From Pacificispira sp002696645 (GTDB taxonomy: Bacteria > Pseudomonadota > Alphaproteobacteria > UBA8366 > Aestuariispiraceae): DNA of 64,000 bases. The position numbers and the translations under genes were made by a program. The stretch covers positions 62,001 through 126,000 of the forward strand of contig NZ_JBLZHU010000011.1 in NCBI RefSeq assembly GCF_048892425.1, in the 5' to 3' direction. Below the pieces are notes generated by a model, which saw only the letters and a list, made by a program, of their open reading frames with translations, ran no database searches and was not told the DNA's origin. Numbering within the stretch: the stretch's first letter is position 1; each line of letters starts with the position of its first letter. Positions 6,704-14,503 of the stretch are shown here, piece by piece.

Positions 6704-7892
6704 CCCGGTCGAGGCCATTGCCTATGGACCCGCCGCCCCGCGCAGCCTGTGTACCGATTGCGGCGTATCGCGCATGTCAGATCCCAAACAATGCGGCAAG
6801 GCCTGCCAATTTATCAAACCAGACTATCCCGCGATGGAAACCGCTGTTCATGGCCGCGCCAGGGACCCGGTTCGCAGCGACGAGATGTATTTCGGCCCGT
6901 TCCGACGAATGCTGCGCGCAAAACTGAAAAACCCCAGCCCTGGCGCCCAATGGACTGGCATCACCACCCGGATCGCCCAACGCCTGCTGGAAACACAGGC
7001 GGTGGATGCCGTCCTGACCATGGCGCCTGATCCACAGGACCGATGGAAACCAATGCCGGTTCTGGTGACCGAACCAAAGGGTATGGAACAGGTGCGGGGC
7101 ATGCGCATGGGCTATGCGCCCCTGTTGGCGCTGCTGGAGCCAGCCATTGCCAAAGGCTACAAGCGTCTGGCCGTGATCGGCATTCCCTGCCAAGTCTATG
7201 CCCTGCGTGCGCTGGAAAAGGAATTGGGGCTGGAGCGGTTGTATGTCATCGGCACGCCCTGCTCCGATAATACGACAACAGAGAATTTCCATACCTTCCT
7301 GGAATTGCTGGCGGAAGACCCGGACACGATCACCTATCTGGAATTCCGCGCAGATTATTATGTGGAACTGCGCTTCACCGATGGCCGCAAAAAGGAAATT
7401 CCCTTCCTGATGCTGCCAATCTCGCAATTGCCACCAGATTTCTTCCCCCTGACCTGTCGCACCTGTGTGGATTACACCAATGTTTTGAGCGACATAACCG
7501 TGGGCTATATGGGCGGACAGGGTCAGCAATGGCTGCTGGTGAGGAATGAGCGGGGCGAGGAACTGATCGATCTTCTGGGTGATGAACTCCAATCGGAAGC
7601 GCCGGGCAGCAAAGGCAAACGCGAGGGGCCGGTAAAAGGGTTCCTGGCCAATACAATCCGCGCGGCGGGCGGCCTGCCCCTGCGCCGCATGCCCAATTGG
7701 TTGCGCCCGATTGTCGGGCGCTTGATGCCCATCGTCGGCCCCAAGGGCCTGGAATTCGCCCGCGCCCGGGTAGAGATGAAGGCCTGCGAGACCGTCGTTC
7801 ATCTACGGCGCGAAGAACCCGCCCGCGCGCCCTACATGATCCCCGATCATGTCTGGGACATCGTGAAACCCTATGGGATCGAGCGGGAATGA
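6696..7892 (+). CDS. FrhB/BciB/HCAR-family iron-sulfur flavoprotein
   Basis: 398 residues of the coenzyme F420 hydrogenase beta-subunit superfamily. N-terminal cysteines C19, C22, C33 and C37 and later C165 (GIPCQ), C189 (GTPCSDN), and C254/C257 (CRTCVDYTN) fit the cluster ligands of the family. Segments such as YFGP, GAQWTGI, YVIGTPCSDN, RTCVDYTNVLSD and GPKGLEFAR match the subgroup containing plant 7-hydroxymethyl-chlorophyll a reductase and the ferredoxin-dependent divinyl-chlorophyllide 8-vinyl reductase BciB. A role in bacteriochlorophyll synthesis is possible, but no photosynthesis gene is in this window, so I leave the gene unnamed. It overlaps the AEC transporter gene. Confidence 0.82.
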   Translation: MADPVEAIAYGPAAPRSLCTDCGVSRMSDPKQCGKACQFIKPDYPAMETAVHGRARDPVRSDEMYFGPFRRMLRAKLKNPSPGAQWTGITTRIAQRLLETQAVDAVLTMAPDPQDRWKPMPVLVTEPKGMEQVRGMRMGYAPLLALLEPAIAKGYKRLAVIGIPCQVYALRALEKELGLERLYVIGTPCSDNTTTENFHTFLELLAEDPDTITYLEFRADYYVELRFTDGRKKEIPFLMLPISQLPPDFFPLTCRTCVDYTNVLSDITVGYMGGQGQQWLLVRNERGEELIDLLGDELQSEAPGSKGKREGPVKGFLANTIRAAGGLPLRRMPNWLRPIVGRLMPIVGPKGLEFARARVEMKACETVVHLRREEPARAPYMIPDHVWDIVKPYGIERE

Positions 7893-7963
7893 CGCACCAC
7901 CACTCGAGCCCTATTCGCGCAGGCGGGTGAACAGGGCCACAGGCATCAATCGCGCCAGCCGCC

Positions 7964-7992
7964 CTGGACCCCGGATCAAGTCCGGGGTGACG
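7964..7992 (+). repeat. REP-like palindrome, first arm
   Basis: CTGGACCCCGGATCAAGTCC and the following GGGGTGACG form an internal hairpin (CCCCGGA..TCCGGGG). The reverse complement recurs at 8153-8181 with one mismatch in 29. This motif is widespread between alphaproteobacterial genes. Confidence 0.8.
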
Positions 7993-8096
7993 ATTGGTGC
8001 GATTTCATTAGTCCCACCTAGCCGGTCGCCAATGCTTTTGCCTACAAACGGGTCGACAATGAGACGTGCAACTGCGGTTCCCAATATCAATAAGCA

Positions 8097-8131
8097 CCCT
8101 CATCCTGAGGAGCGAAGCGTCTCGAAGGATG
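8097..8131 (+). repeat. REP-like element (CATCCTGAGGAG type)
   Basis: CTCATCCTGAGGAGCGAAGC followed by GTCTCGAAGGATG is a palindromic repeat (CATCCT...AGGATG) that I recognise from many alphaproteobacterial genomes. It lies between the two inverted copies of the other repeat, in the 317-bp gap between convergent genes. Confidence 0.75.
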
Positions 8132-8152
8132 ACAATAGTGTGCGCTCGATTC

Positions 8153-8181
8153 CGTCACCCCGGACCTGATCCGGGGTCCAG
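8153..8181 (-). repeat. REP-like palindrome, second arm (inverted)
   Basis: CGTCACCCCGGACCTGATCC and the following GGGGTCCAG equal the reverse complement of 7964-7992 except for one base. The pair with the different repeat in the middle forms a composite intergenic block that probably acts at the end of two convergent transcripts. Confidence 0.8.
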
Positions 8182-8209
8182 AGCAGCGATGACAAAAGAC
8201 ATCGTAAAG

Positions 8210-10969
8210 TTAAACCTCAGCAGGCATCAAAAAGGCCGCGACCCCCTCGACCGCCTCTTTCAGTCCGACCCGCTGAACCTCAACCCCTTCCGGGAAGGCC
8301 CCCTGCAGGCGGCTGGGCATGCGGGAATCCAGCAGGACGAAGACACCGCGATCATCCGCGCGCCGGATTAGCCGGCCAAAGGCCTGTTTCAGTTTCAGGC
8401 GGGTCATGGCGTCGTCATACTCCTTGCCGCCAAAGTGACCGCGCCGGGCCTTGTGCAGGATCGTCGGGCGGGGCCAGGGCACACGGTCAAACACGATCAG
8501 GCGCAGGCTGTCGCCCGGCACATCCACCCCATCGCGGATGGCATCGGTCCCCAACAGGCAGCTATGGGGTTCTGCGCGGAACATATCGATCAGGGTCGGC
8601 AGGTTTAGCGCATCCACATGCTGCGCCAGCAGGTCGATGCCTTCTGCCTCCAAATCCGCGCCGATGCGCTGATAGACCGCGCGCAGCCGGGCAATCGCGG
8701 TAAACAGGCCCAACGCGCCCCCGCCAGAGGCCCGGAACAGGCCGCGATAGGCCGCTGCGACCTGGGCGGTATCGTTACGGTTCACATCGGTAACGATATA
8801 GACCCGCGTATTTTTGGGGTAATCAAAGGGTGATGGCACCCTTGCCCGAATGGGCGGGCTGGGCAGGAAATTCGTTCCAGCACGACGCTCCGCCGACAGC
8901 CAATCAGCCTCCCCATCCCCAGACCCGTCGGTTAACGTGGCAGAGGTGATCAACGCGCCATGACTGTTGATCAACACGGTTTCAGCAAAGGGAAAGCTGG
9001 GGTCAACCCAATGACGGCGCATGCCCACATCCAGGTCGCGCCCATCAACTCGGTCCACCCCAAACCATTCGACGAATTGGTCGGGCGTCGCCTGATCCAG
9101 GGACCCTGCCATCTCCATCGCTGCCTTGGCATAGTCTATGACGCGATGGGTGAGCGAGCGGCAGATCTGATCGATCCGCATCTTGTCGCCGCTTTCCAAC
9201 TCATCGGCTTCCTCACTCAGGCGCGCCAACAAGCCATCGCGCAAGCCCGTTGCGGACCGCAGAAGGGTCTGGAACAGATCCTTAACGCTCAGGCCTGCTT
9301 CGGCGACTTCGGGGCTGGGTTCGGTCGCTTCAACCTCCAGGCCGAAGGGGCCATCGGCGTCTCGCGCCCTTGCATAGACCAGACGACGGACCTCCGCTAA
9401 AAAGACTTCGACCGGCCCCTGTGCACGCCCCTCCGTCATGCGGGCATGCCAGCCTTCACCCGGTAAACCGGCGGCCGCACGCATCAGGGCCTCCAGATGG
9501 GCGCGATTGTCCTCTGGCCCCAGCAAGTCTTCGCAGCGCGCCTTCAGACCCCGCGCGCGACCGCGCCCGGTGCCCTCATTCCCGCGCAGCCAGCGGCGCA
9601 ATTCAGCCGTTTCCTGACCAGACAAATGCGCGGAAAAGGCGCTGTCGGCGGCATCGAAGACATGGTGCCCCTCGTCAAACACCAGCCGCGTTGTGCGCCC
9701 CCCCAGATCCAGCGCGCCGCGCGCCGCCTGGATCATCACCAGCGCATGATTGGCCACCACCAGATCAGCTTTGCGAGACCGCCGAACGCCGCGCTCGATA
9801 AAGCATCGGCTGTAATGGGCGCAGGCGGTATAGACGCATTCCCCGCGCCGATCGGTCAGGCTGCTAAGCCGCCGCCCACCGGTCAGATCTACCAGCCAGG
9901 CGGGGAAATCACCCCCGGTCATATCGCCATCGCGCGTTGCCGCCGCCCATCGCGCCATCAGGCCCAGCGGGATTGCCTCCGACCTGTTGATCTCCACCGC
10001 GCGCACCGTCTCTTCCAGGTTCAGTAGGCACAGGTAATTCTCCCGTCCCTTGCGGATGACGACGCGGCGGTCTTTCTCCTTCGCATCGGGGAACAGGCGG
10101 TCCAGCTCCCCATCAATCTGATGCTGCAGGTTGCGGGTATAGGTCGACAGCCAGACCGGCCCTTCATTCTTTTCCGCCCACAGGCTGGCCGGCGCGATAT
10201 AGCCCAGGGTCTTGCCCACGCCAGTTCCCGCCTCTGCCAGGACGACACGGGGATTGCCTTCATCTTCGCGGGGCCGAAACACCTCACTGACGGCAGAGGC
10301 ATAGTCAGACTGGCTCGGCCGGGCTTCCGCCCCTGCCCCCAGCAGATCAGCCAGGCGGCTGCGTGCCTCTGCCGGATCAACGGCCAGATCACCGGGCGGC
10401 GGCGGGGGCGCTTCCTCCTGCCATTCCGGCAGGTCCTTCCAGACATCCAACCCGGTGACAGCGGCGCGCAGCCCGGCTGTCTCCGACTCCTCCCCCAGTG
10501 CCGCCAGGACCATGGGCCCCCAGCTCCAACCGCCCTGAGCCATGGCGAAGGCACAGCGTCTTGTTCGGGGGTCCCGCTCCCCCACCGCCATCAAATGACG
10601 CAACAGGCGCTGGGCGGCGCGGGGCAGCAGGATTGCCTGATCCTCCAGCCCGCCTGGAATTGGCAATTGCAAAGCCTCGGCCAGCCCGCGCGGGGTCGGT
10701 ACACAGAATTTTGCAGGCGCGACAAAGGCGAACAGTTCCAGCAGATCCAAACTGCCAGGCGGTATACGCCCCCCGGCCCGACCCGAAATCCGGGCCACGG
10801 TGGCAGGGGCATGCAACAGGTAAATCGGCCCGCCTTTGGACAGCCGCCGTGCCGCCTCCTTATGGGGCAGACGCTCCACCTCTCCATCCTCGGTCAGCCA
10901 CGCGGCCTCATGCACCCCGGCCACAAGGGCGGGCGTAGGTTCCAGCATAAGAGTAGGGGCCGCACACAT
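8210..10969 (-). CDS. DinG/XPD-like superfamily 2 ATP-dependent DNA helicase
   Basis: 919 residues. Residues 245-254 hold Walker A (AEAGTGVGKT) and residues 432-435 the DEGH Walker B box. Four cysteines (C314, C378, C383, C389) lie between them at the spacing of the [4Fe-4S] cluster of XPD/DinG helicases. C-terminal motifs include LLGTDAIRDGVDVPGDSL and a Q-A-x-G-R-x-I-R arginine-finger motif (KQAFGRLIRR). The first 200 residues form an extra N-terminal domain with a Pro-rich linker near residues 188-192. The family unwinds 5-prime-tailed DNA, R-loops or forked structures in repair. Transcribed alone; its 5-prime end is partly duplicated at 14437-14488. Confidence 0.92.
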   Translation of the reverse strand: MCAAPTLMLEPTPALVAGVHEAAWLTEDGEVERLPHKEAARRLSKGGPIYLLHAPATVARISGRAGGRIPPGSLDLLELFAFVAPAKFCVPTPRGLAEALQLPIPGGLEDQAILLPRAAQRLLRHLMAVGERDPRTRRCAFAMAQGGWSWGPMVLAALGEESETAGLRAAVTGLDVWKDLPEWQEEAPPPPPGDLAVDPAEARSRLADLLGAGAEARPSQSDYASAVSEVFRPREDEGNPRVVLAEAGTGVGKTLGYIAPASLWAEKNEGPVWLSTYTRNLQHQIDGELDRLFPDAKEKDRRVVIRKGRENYLCLLNLEETVRAVEINRSEAIPLGLMARWAAATRDGDMTGGDFPAWLVDLTGGRRLSSLTDRRGECVYTACAHYSRCFIERGVRRSRKADLVVANHALVMIQAARGALDLGGRTTRLVFDEGHHVFDAADSAFSAHLSGQETAELRRWLRGNEGTGRGRARGLKARCEDLLGPEDNRAHLEALMRAAAGLPGEGWHARMTEGRAQGPVEVFLAEVRRLVYARARDADGPFGLEVEATEPSPEVAEAGLSVKDLFQTLLRSATGLRDGLLARLSEEADELESGDKMRIDQICRSLTHRVIDYAKAAMEMAGSLDQATPDQFVEWFGVDRVDGRDLDVGMRRHWVDPSFPFAETVLINSHGALITSATLTDGSGDGEADWLSAERRAGTNFLPSPPIRARVPSPFDYPKNTRVYIVTDVNRNDTAQVAAAYRGLFRASGGGALGLFTAIARLRAVYQRIGADLEAEGIDLLAQHVDALNLPTLIDMFRAEPHSCLLGTDAIRDGVDVPGDSLRLIVFDRVPWPRPTILHKARRGHFGGKEYDDAMTRLKLKQAFGRLIRRADDRGVFVLLDSRMPSRLQGAFPEGVEVQRVGLKEAVEGVAAFLMPAEV

Positions 10970-11014
10970 TCCCCACTTTCACCGGATTCCAACCCAGTCC
11001 TCAAGCGATGGTTT
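10963..11014 (+). repeat. 52-bp imperfect direct repeat, copy 1
   Basis: Overlaps the first codons of the helicase gene and its upstream sequence. It begins CACACATTCCC and ends TCAAGCGATGGTTT, and is matched at 14437-14488 with the same ends and length and roughly three quarters identity. The two copies bracket the accessory locus at 11.07-14.4 kb. Confidence 0.65.
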
Positions 11015-11068
11015 CAATCATGAATGGGCCATTATGTTCCCTTTAAAGTATGGTTTTTAAATTAATTC

Positions 11069-11097
11069 TTTACATGTTCTTATTAAGACGCTATACA
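11069..11097 (+). promoter_or_regulatory. Strong sigma70-type promoter
   Basis: TTTACA at 11069-11074 and TATACA at 11092-11097 with exactly 17 bp between them. It drives the short transcript ending at the terminator at 11163-11195. Confidence 0.7.
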
Positions 11098-11102
11098 AGC
11101 TT

Positions 11103-11195
11103 TGGGAGCGGGCCATAAGTGCGTCCAAATCCCAAAAGCCAGACTTACCCTGTTCAAGCCTTACGCCGCATCGGACCCCCGATGCGGCGTCTTTT
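11103..11195 (+). ncRNA. Candidate small RNA or leader of about 90 nt
   Basis: Transcription from the promoter at 11069-11097 would start near 11103. The first part can form a hairpin with a 7-bp stem (TTTGGGA near 11101-11107 with TCCCAAA near 11130-11136). After about 25 unpaired bases comes a perfect Rho-independent terminator: ACGCCGCATCGG pairs with CCGATGCGGCGT, then CTTTT. No ORF with a ribosome binding site lies inside. It could be a free-standing small RNA, or an attenuator for the Pro/Thr-rich gene starting at 11231. No known RNA family was recognised. Confidence 0.5.
11163..11195 (+). terminator. Rho-independent terminator
   Basis: A 12-bp perfect GC-rich stem with a 4-base loop followed by CTTTTGTTT. 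It ends the putative small RNA 36 bp before the next gene. Confidence 0.85.
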
Positions 11196-11230
11196 GTTTG
11201 GATACACTCTAGTTTTGAAAGGAATGACCC

Positions 11231-11818
11231 ATGGGCAGTTCAACATCCGCACCAAGCACACCCGCACCAAGCACACCCGCACCAACAACACCCGCCGTCG
11301 ACAGCGGCAGCACGGCACGATTTGATTCGATAGGCGCCCGCGCGCCCACTGCACCCGCGCGCACCACAGCCGTATCCACCACACCCAACACATCTGGCAG
11401 AATGCCGTATAATGGCGGTCTCGCAGGGGGCTATAGCGCGACCCTGCCAAGTCTGAACCCGGCCGCGCCAACAGTAGCAACCAATCCGACTGTCCCGGCA
11501 AATCCGGCCTGGAATCGCTGGGATGGTGCAACCGCGCCCGTGCCCACGCCGTCGGCTTCAGGGATCAATGCCTCAAAACCACAGCGCACTGCCGCACCGG
11601 ATGTAACCTACAAAACACTGATCACACCCGGCATACGGCTGTCCGATCCAAACCGAACCGTGGAAACGCGAAACCCGCATCCGCCAACGCGCAGCGAAAC
11701 AAAGCGCCCGTCCCCCTCACCCCAGACCAAGGCCAGCCAGTCCTATCGTGGCATGCACGGGCCAGGGGAACCAAAGCGCCCCTTACCCTCGGCACCAGAG
11801 CATCATGCGCTCGCATGA
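11231..11818 (+). CDS. Pro/Thr/Ala-rich N-terminal part of a gene interrupted by a repeat
   Basis: 195 residues, start ATG preceded by AAAGGA at 6 bp. The first 20 residues contain three copies of T/S-P-A-P, and the whole is low-complexity Pro/Thr/Ser/Ala without a signal peptide or hydrophobic segment. The frame ends inside the dispersed repeat at 11798-11897, whose sequence supplies the last codons and stop. A second open frame (11748-13094, different phase) continues beyond the repeat. The simplest reading is that one longer protein, with a disordered N-terminus and a folded C-terminus, was cut in two by the repeat. Disordered N-termini of this kind occur in secreted effectors, but nothing here proves secretion. 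Confidence 0.6.
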   Translation: MGSSTSAPSTPAPSTPAPTTPAVDSGSTARFDSIGARAPTAPARTTAVSTTPNTSGRMPYNGGLAGGYSATLPSLNPAAPTVATNPTVPANPAWNRWDGATAPVPTPSASGINASKPQRTAAPDVTYKTLITPGIRLSDPNRTVETRNPHPPTRSETKRPSPSPQTKASQSYRGMHGPGEPKRPLPSAPEHHALA

Positions 11819-13094
11819 GCTCACACATGATGCTCTTACAGCTTGTTTTTTCAGCAAATACGTCGTCGCAAACGATCCCGTTTGCTCGGGATTTGCTGCG
11901 CCTGTTCTTTCAGAGGAAGCGCAAGCCTCGAATGACCGCCTGGTATCGGCAATGACCAAGACCCGCGATCCCTCTGGTCTGATTGAGTTCATGGTAGCCG
12001 CAAAACAGCGGTCTCCCGACCAGTTTGCCGTTGAATATGCCGATATCCTGGACCGCTACCAAAAGGCCCTGCCCGACTCGCAGCAGGATCAATATCATGC
12101 CTTCAAATCAAAAGCAGATGCAGCCCTGGGCTATCACAGAAGCCAGGGTGACCGTTCCTGGGTCGCAGGCGCCCTGCACGAGCCTCTATGGACTGCCCCA
12201 AAACGACAGCAACAAGACGTGCATCAGGCCACTCTGCGCCGCAAAGAAAATCGGAGCCTCAGCCAGGAGGAGCGAAACCGCCGTGTGGACGCAAAACCGA
12301 AAGACGGAACCTGGGATTTCATTAAAGAAGCCGCCACTGAGGGGCCATCCGACCTTGTAATCGATGATAGTGCTCCTTTAGGTATAAATGCCCTGCGGGA
12401 AGCCTTCCCAGACTTGCCCGAAAGTCCAACACGTGATGACTTCTACAAGGCAATGCAAACCCTAAAGCCGGGTGAAACTGTTCTTGAAAACAGTCGGACA
12501 TATGAGTTGATCCACGCCTTGCTGCATAATACGCCGGGCGCCATTCCATCCAATTTTCCCAAGGCAGCGAGTGAGGTCACCAGTTGGAACGCTGTTGGCG
12601 CTGTGGACGCCGCATACAACCCCTATCTTACGTATGAATCCCAAGACTATCTGAAATTCATTCACCACAATCTAATCCCCTATAACTTGGAGATTTTTGC
12701 CAACTTGCAAAAGGGGGTAGAGCCAAAAGGATTGGAGGGACTGCGGGGATTAGATCTTGACATAAAGCTGGTCGAACGGGAGCAGCATTTAGTTTCCGTG
12801 CTAACAGACCGCTATTTTATGGATAATCCGAATCTCAACAAAAGGGTAGTTATGCAAGAAATCAGCGACTCAACTACGAATGCGATGCCATATGTCAACA
12901 TTAAGCCTTTGGACCAATTTGGAATCGGCAAAATAAACTTATCGGCGATTGGAGATTCTCGAAACGATTATGTACAGGCAGCAACGACCGATCTATTCTC
13001 AACCCAGGATTACAATACCAAAAAGGAGTCTGACCGCGTGAAGATCGGGCAGAACATTGTGCGTCAAATCTACCGGAAAAGGTCCAACGAATGA
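11748..13094 (+). CDS. C-terminal part of the interrupted gene; unknown effector-like protein
   Basis: 448 residues as an open frame. Its first 50 codons come partly from the dispersed repeat (11798-11897), so the true folded region starts near residue 51. Possible starts are ATG at 11748 or 11805 by coupling to the stop of the preceding frame. The rest is helical and charged, with no signal or membrane segment and no recognisable catalytic motif. It is followed by two membrane-protein genes with 4-bp overlaps, so the three form an operon. A degraded copy of residues around 284-325 (TSWNxxGAV...QDYLKFx..NL...FANLQKGV) lies at 16297-16525. Function unknown. Confidence 0.5.
   Translation: MACTGQGNQSAPYPRHQSIMRSHELTHDALTACFFSKYVVANDPVCSGFAAPVLSEEAQASNDRLVSAMTKTRDPSGLIEFMVAAKQRSPDQFAVEYADILDRYQKALPDSQQDQYHAFKSKADAALGYHRSQGDRSWVAGALHEPLWTAPKRQQQDVHQATLRRKENRSLSQEERNRRVDAKPKDGTWDFIKEAATEGPSDLVIDDSAPLGINALREAFPDLPESPTRDDFYKAMQTLKPGETVLENSRTYELIHALLHNTPGAIPSNFPKAASEVTSWNAVGAVDAAYNPYLTYESQDYLKFIHHNLIPYNLEIFANLQKGVEPKGLEGLRGLDLDIKLVEREQHLVSVLTDRYFMDNPNLNKRVVMQEISDSTTNAMPYVNIKPLDQFGIGKINLSAIGDSRNDYVQAATTDLFSTQDYNTKKESDRVKIGQNIVRQIYRKRSNE
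11798..11897 (+). repeat. Dispersed two-hairpin element, copy A
   Basis: 100 bp. The first half is an inverted repeat (GAGCATCATG...CATGATGCTC). The second half contains nested inverted arms (GCAAAT...ATTTGC and GCAAACG...CGTTTGC). Full or near-full copies occur at 21308-21408 (inverted), 49824-49923 and 61429-61529, with a degenerate copy at 25722-25820. This copy sits inside the Pro/Thr-rich gene and changes its frame. Confidence 0.9.
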
Positions 13095-13750
13095 AAGCGG
13101 TTGGCCGGTTTTTCGGACTCTTCTTTTTAGAATGGGTACTGGACATGGCCATCTGCGTGGTGGCCATGTTCAGCTTGGGCGTATTAATGATGTTGATAAT
13201 CTCAGTCTTTGGACCAAATCACATCGACATAAAAAATACTATTTTTTACGAATCAATAAACATAATTGGAGTTATAAGCTTTGTAATTATTATAAATTTA
13301 TCCAGATTATGGAATCAATTAATAATAAATATGACAATAAGATCAATAGTATCATATTTTTATTTTAATATATATTTGAGTATATTTTTAATTTCTATTC
13401 CAGCCATAATGTTATACGGGCTTATATTTATTTCATTCTTTGATTTTTTATTTTCCAGTACGCAAACATTCGATTGGTTCTCAACATCCTATCCTAACAC
13501 TTTTTGGTTTCTTATAACACTTCCCTTTGTAGTCAGCACCTTGACCGCCCCCTATATTGTTTATCGCTGGAAGGGCGAGGTATTTGAGAGCCGGTTCAAT
13601 CGCAAGTTTCGCGCACAACTGCAAGATAAAGAGCGAATTCAGGCGCTCACCGGGATCAAACAGGCCCCCTGGTGGGAAAGCGGCATAGGACCAAAAGACA
13701 ACCTGCTGGACTTTTGCCGCAAGCGTTTTCAGAAAAGGTCCAGCGAATGA
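13091..13750 (+). CDS. Multi-pass membrane protein, first of two tandem paralogues
   Basis: 219 residues; ATG overlaps the previous stop (ATGA). Four to five hydrophobic segments: roughly residues 8-43, 54-75, 90-120 and 135-155, then a cytoplasm-like basic tail ending in WWESGIG..LLDFCRKRFQKRS. The middle of the gene (13220-13480) is far richer in A+T than its two ends. The protein encoded next (13747-14400) is a clear paralogue: identical or near-identical at both termini (AVGRF..LFFLEW.LDMAIC, and TAPYIVYRW.GEVFESR) and more divergent in the centre. Position behind the orphan protein would suit an immunity or assembly partner, but this is inference. Confidence 0.7.
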   Translation: MKAVGRFFGLFFLEWVLDMAICVVAMFSLGVLMMLIISVFGPNHIDIKNTIFYESINIIGVISFVIIINLSRLWNQLIINMTIRSIVSYFYFNIYLSIFLISIPAIMLYGLIFISFFDFLFSSTQTFDWFSTSYPNTFWFLITLPFVVSTLTAPYIVYRWKGEVFESRFNRKFRAQLQDKERIQALTGIKQAPWWESGIGPKDNLLDFCRKRFQKRSSE

Positions 13751-14400
13751 GAGCGGTCGGGCGGTTTTTGTGCCTCTTCTTTCTGGAATGGATACTGGAC
13801 ATGGCCATCTGTATGGTGGTCATGTTCAGCCTGGGCGTGATAGTAACCATTCCAATATGGATATTTGGGCCAAACGACATCGACCTCGGAAGAATACCTT
13901 ATTACGAAGAACTCAATATACATAAAATTCTTTTGTTCGTTATATTTGCAAATATTCTCAGGTCATATAATCGAATTATAATAAATGCATTAGTACGATC
14001 TATTGTTTCTTATTTCTATTTTAACATATATCTTAATATTTTTATAATTTCCATTCCAGCAATCCTAGTTTATGGATGCATGCTACTTATCTTTTTTTTA
14101 ATATTTTTTGGCACTCAAGAGTTTGATTGGAGTATTGGGGGGAATACTCAACCAATCTGGTTTTTTATCACCCTCCCCTTCGTCATCAGCACACTAACCG
14201 CCCCCTATATTGTATATCGATGGACAGGCGAAGTGTTTGAGAGTCGGATCAACCGGAAGGTTCGTGCGCAGTTGGAAGAGAAAGATCGCATGCGAGAACT
14301 TCAGCCCCCGCCAGAAAAGCCCTGGTGGGAAGAAGGCTTCGGACCAGATACCCTGCTGGACTTTTACCACAAATGCTTCCAGAAAAGATCTACTAAATGA
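13747..14400 (+). CDS. Multi-pass membrane protein, second tandem paralogue
   Basis: 217 residues from the ATG at 13747, which overlaps the stop of the first paralogue by 4 bp; the frame is open upstream, but the alignment with the paralogue fixes this start. Hydrophobic segments match those of the first copy, including IRSIVSYFYFNIYL-type sequence in the centre and ITLPFV.STLTAPYIVYRW before the basic tail. The central half is again AT-rich. An ATG beginning MKAV overlaps its stop as well, as though a third copy once followed. Family not recognised; probably inner membrane. Confidence 0.7.
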   Translation: MRAVGRFLCLFFLEWILDMAICMVVMFSLGVIVTIPIWIFGPNDIDLGRIPYYEELNIHKILLFVIFANILRSYNRIIINALVRSIVSYFYFNIYLNIFIISIPAILVYGCMLLIFFLIFFGTQEFDWSIGGNTQPIWFFITLPFVISTLTAPYIVYRWTGEVFESRINRKVRAQLEEKDRMRELQPPPEKPWWEEGFGPDTLLDFYHKCFQKRSTK

Positions 14401-14436
14401 AAGCGGTCGCAGTTTCCATCAGAAGATTTAGTGTAG
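14397..14436 (+). pseudogene. Possible stub of a third membrane paralogue
   Basis: ATGAAAGCGGTC overlaps the preceding stop exactly as in the two intact paralogues and encodes the same MKAV start, but similarity is lost within 12 bases and the 52-bp repeat begins at 14437. It is read as the truncated start of a third copy removed by the adjacent rearrangement; the match is short. Confidence 0.35.
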
Positions 14437-14488
14437 CACACATTCCCAATTCTCGCCAAATTCCGCTCCAAGCTTCAAGCGATGGTTT
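14437..14488 (+). repeat. 52-bp imperfect direct repeat, copy 2
   Basis: Matches the helicase 5-prime region at 10963-11014, beginning CACACATTCCC and ending TCAAGCGATGGTTT. It lies between the membrane paralogues and the 3-prime end of adaA, marking a likely junction of inserted DNA. Confidence 0.65.
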
Positions 14489-14503
14489 GATCCCGCGCAC
14501 CAT

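Noticed and set aside
6777..7802. Long open frame of 341 codons on the minus strand inside the BciB-like gene
   Set aside because: It lies wholly within a gene with strong family motifs on the plus strand; its residues (many His, Gln, Gly) are typical of antisense shadow frames in GC-rich DNA.
10121..11023. 300-codon plus-strand frame opposite the helicase gene
   Set aside because: Entirely antisense to the conserved N-terminal half of the DinG/XPD-like helicase; no family motif and Arg/Pro/Gln-rich.
14437..14488. Reading the 52-bp repeat as an integrase attachment site
   Set aside because: No integrase or tRNA gene is present and the two copies are only partly identical, so attL/attR cannot be claimed.
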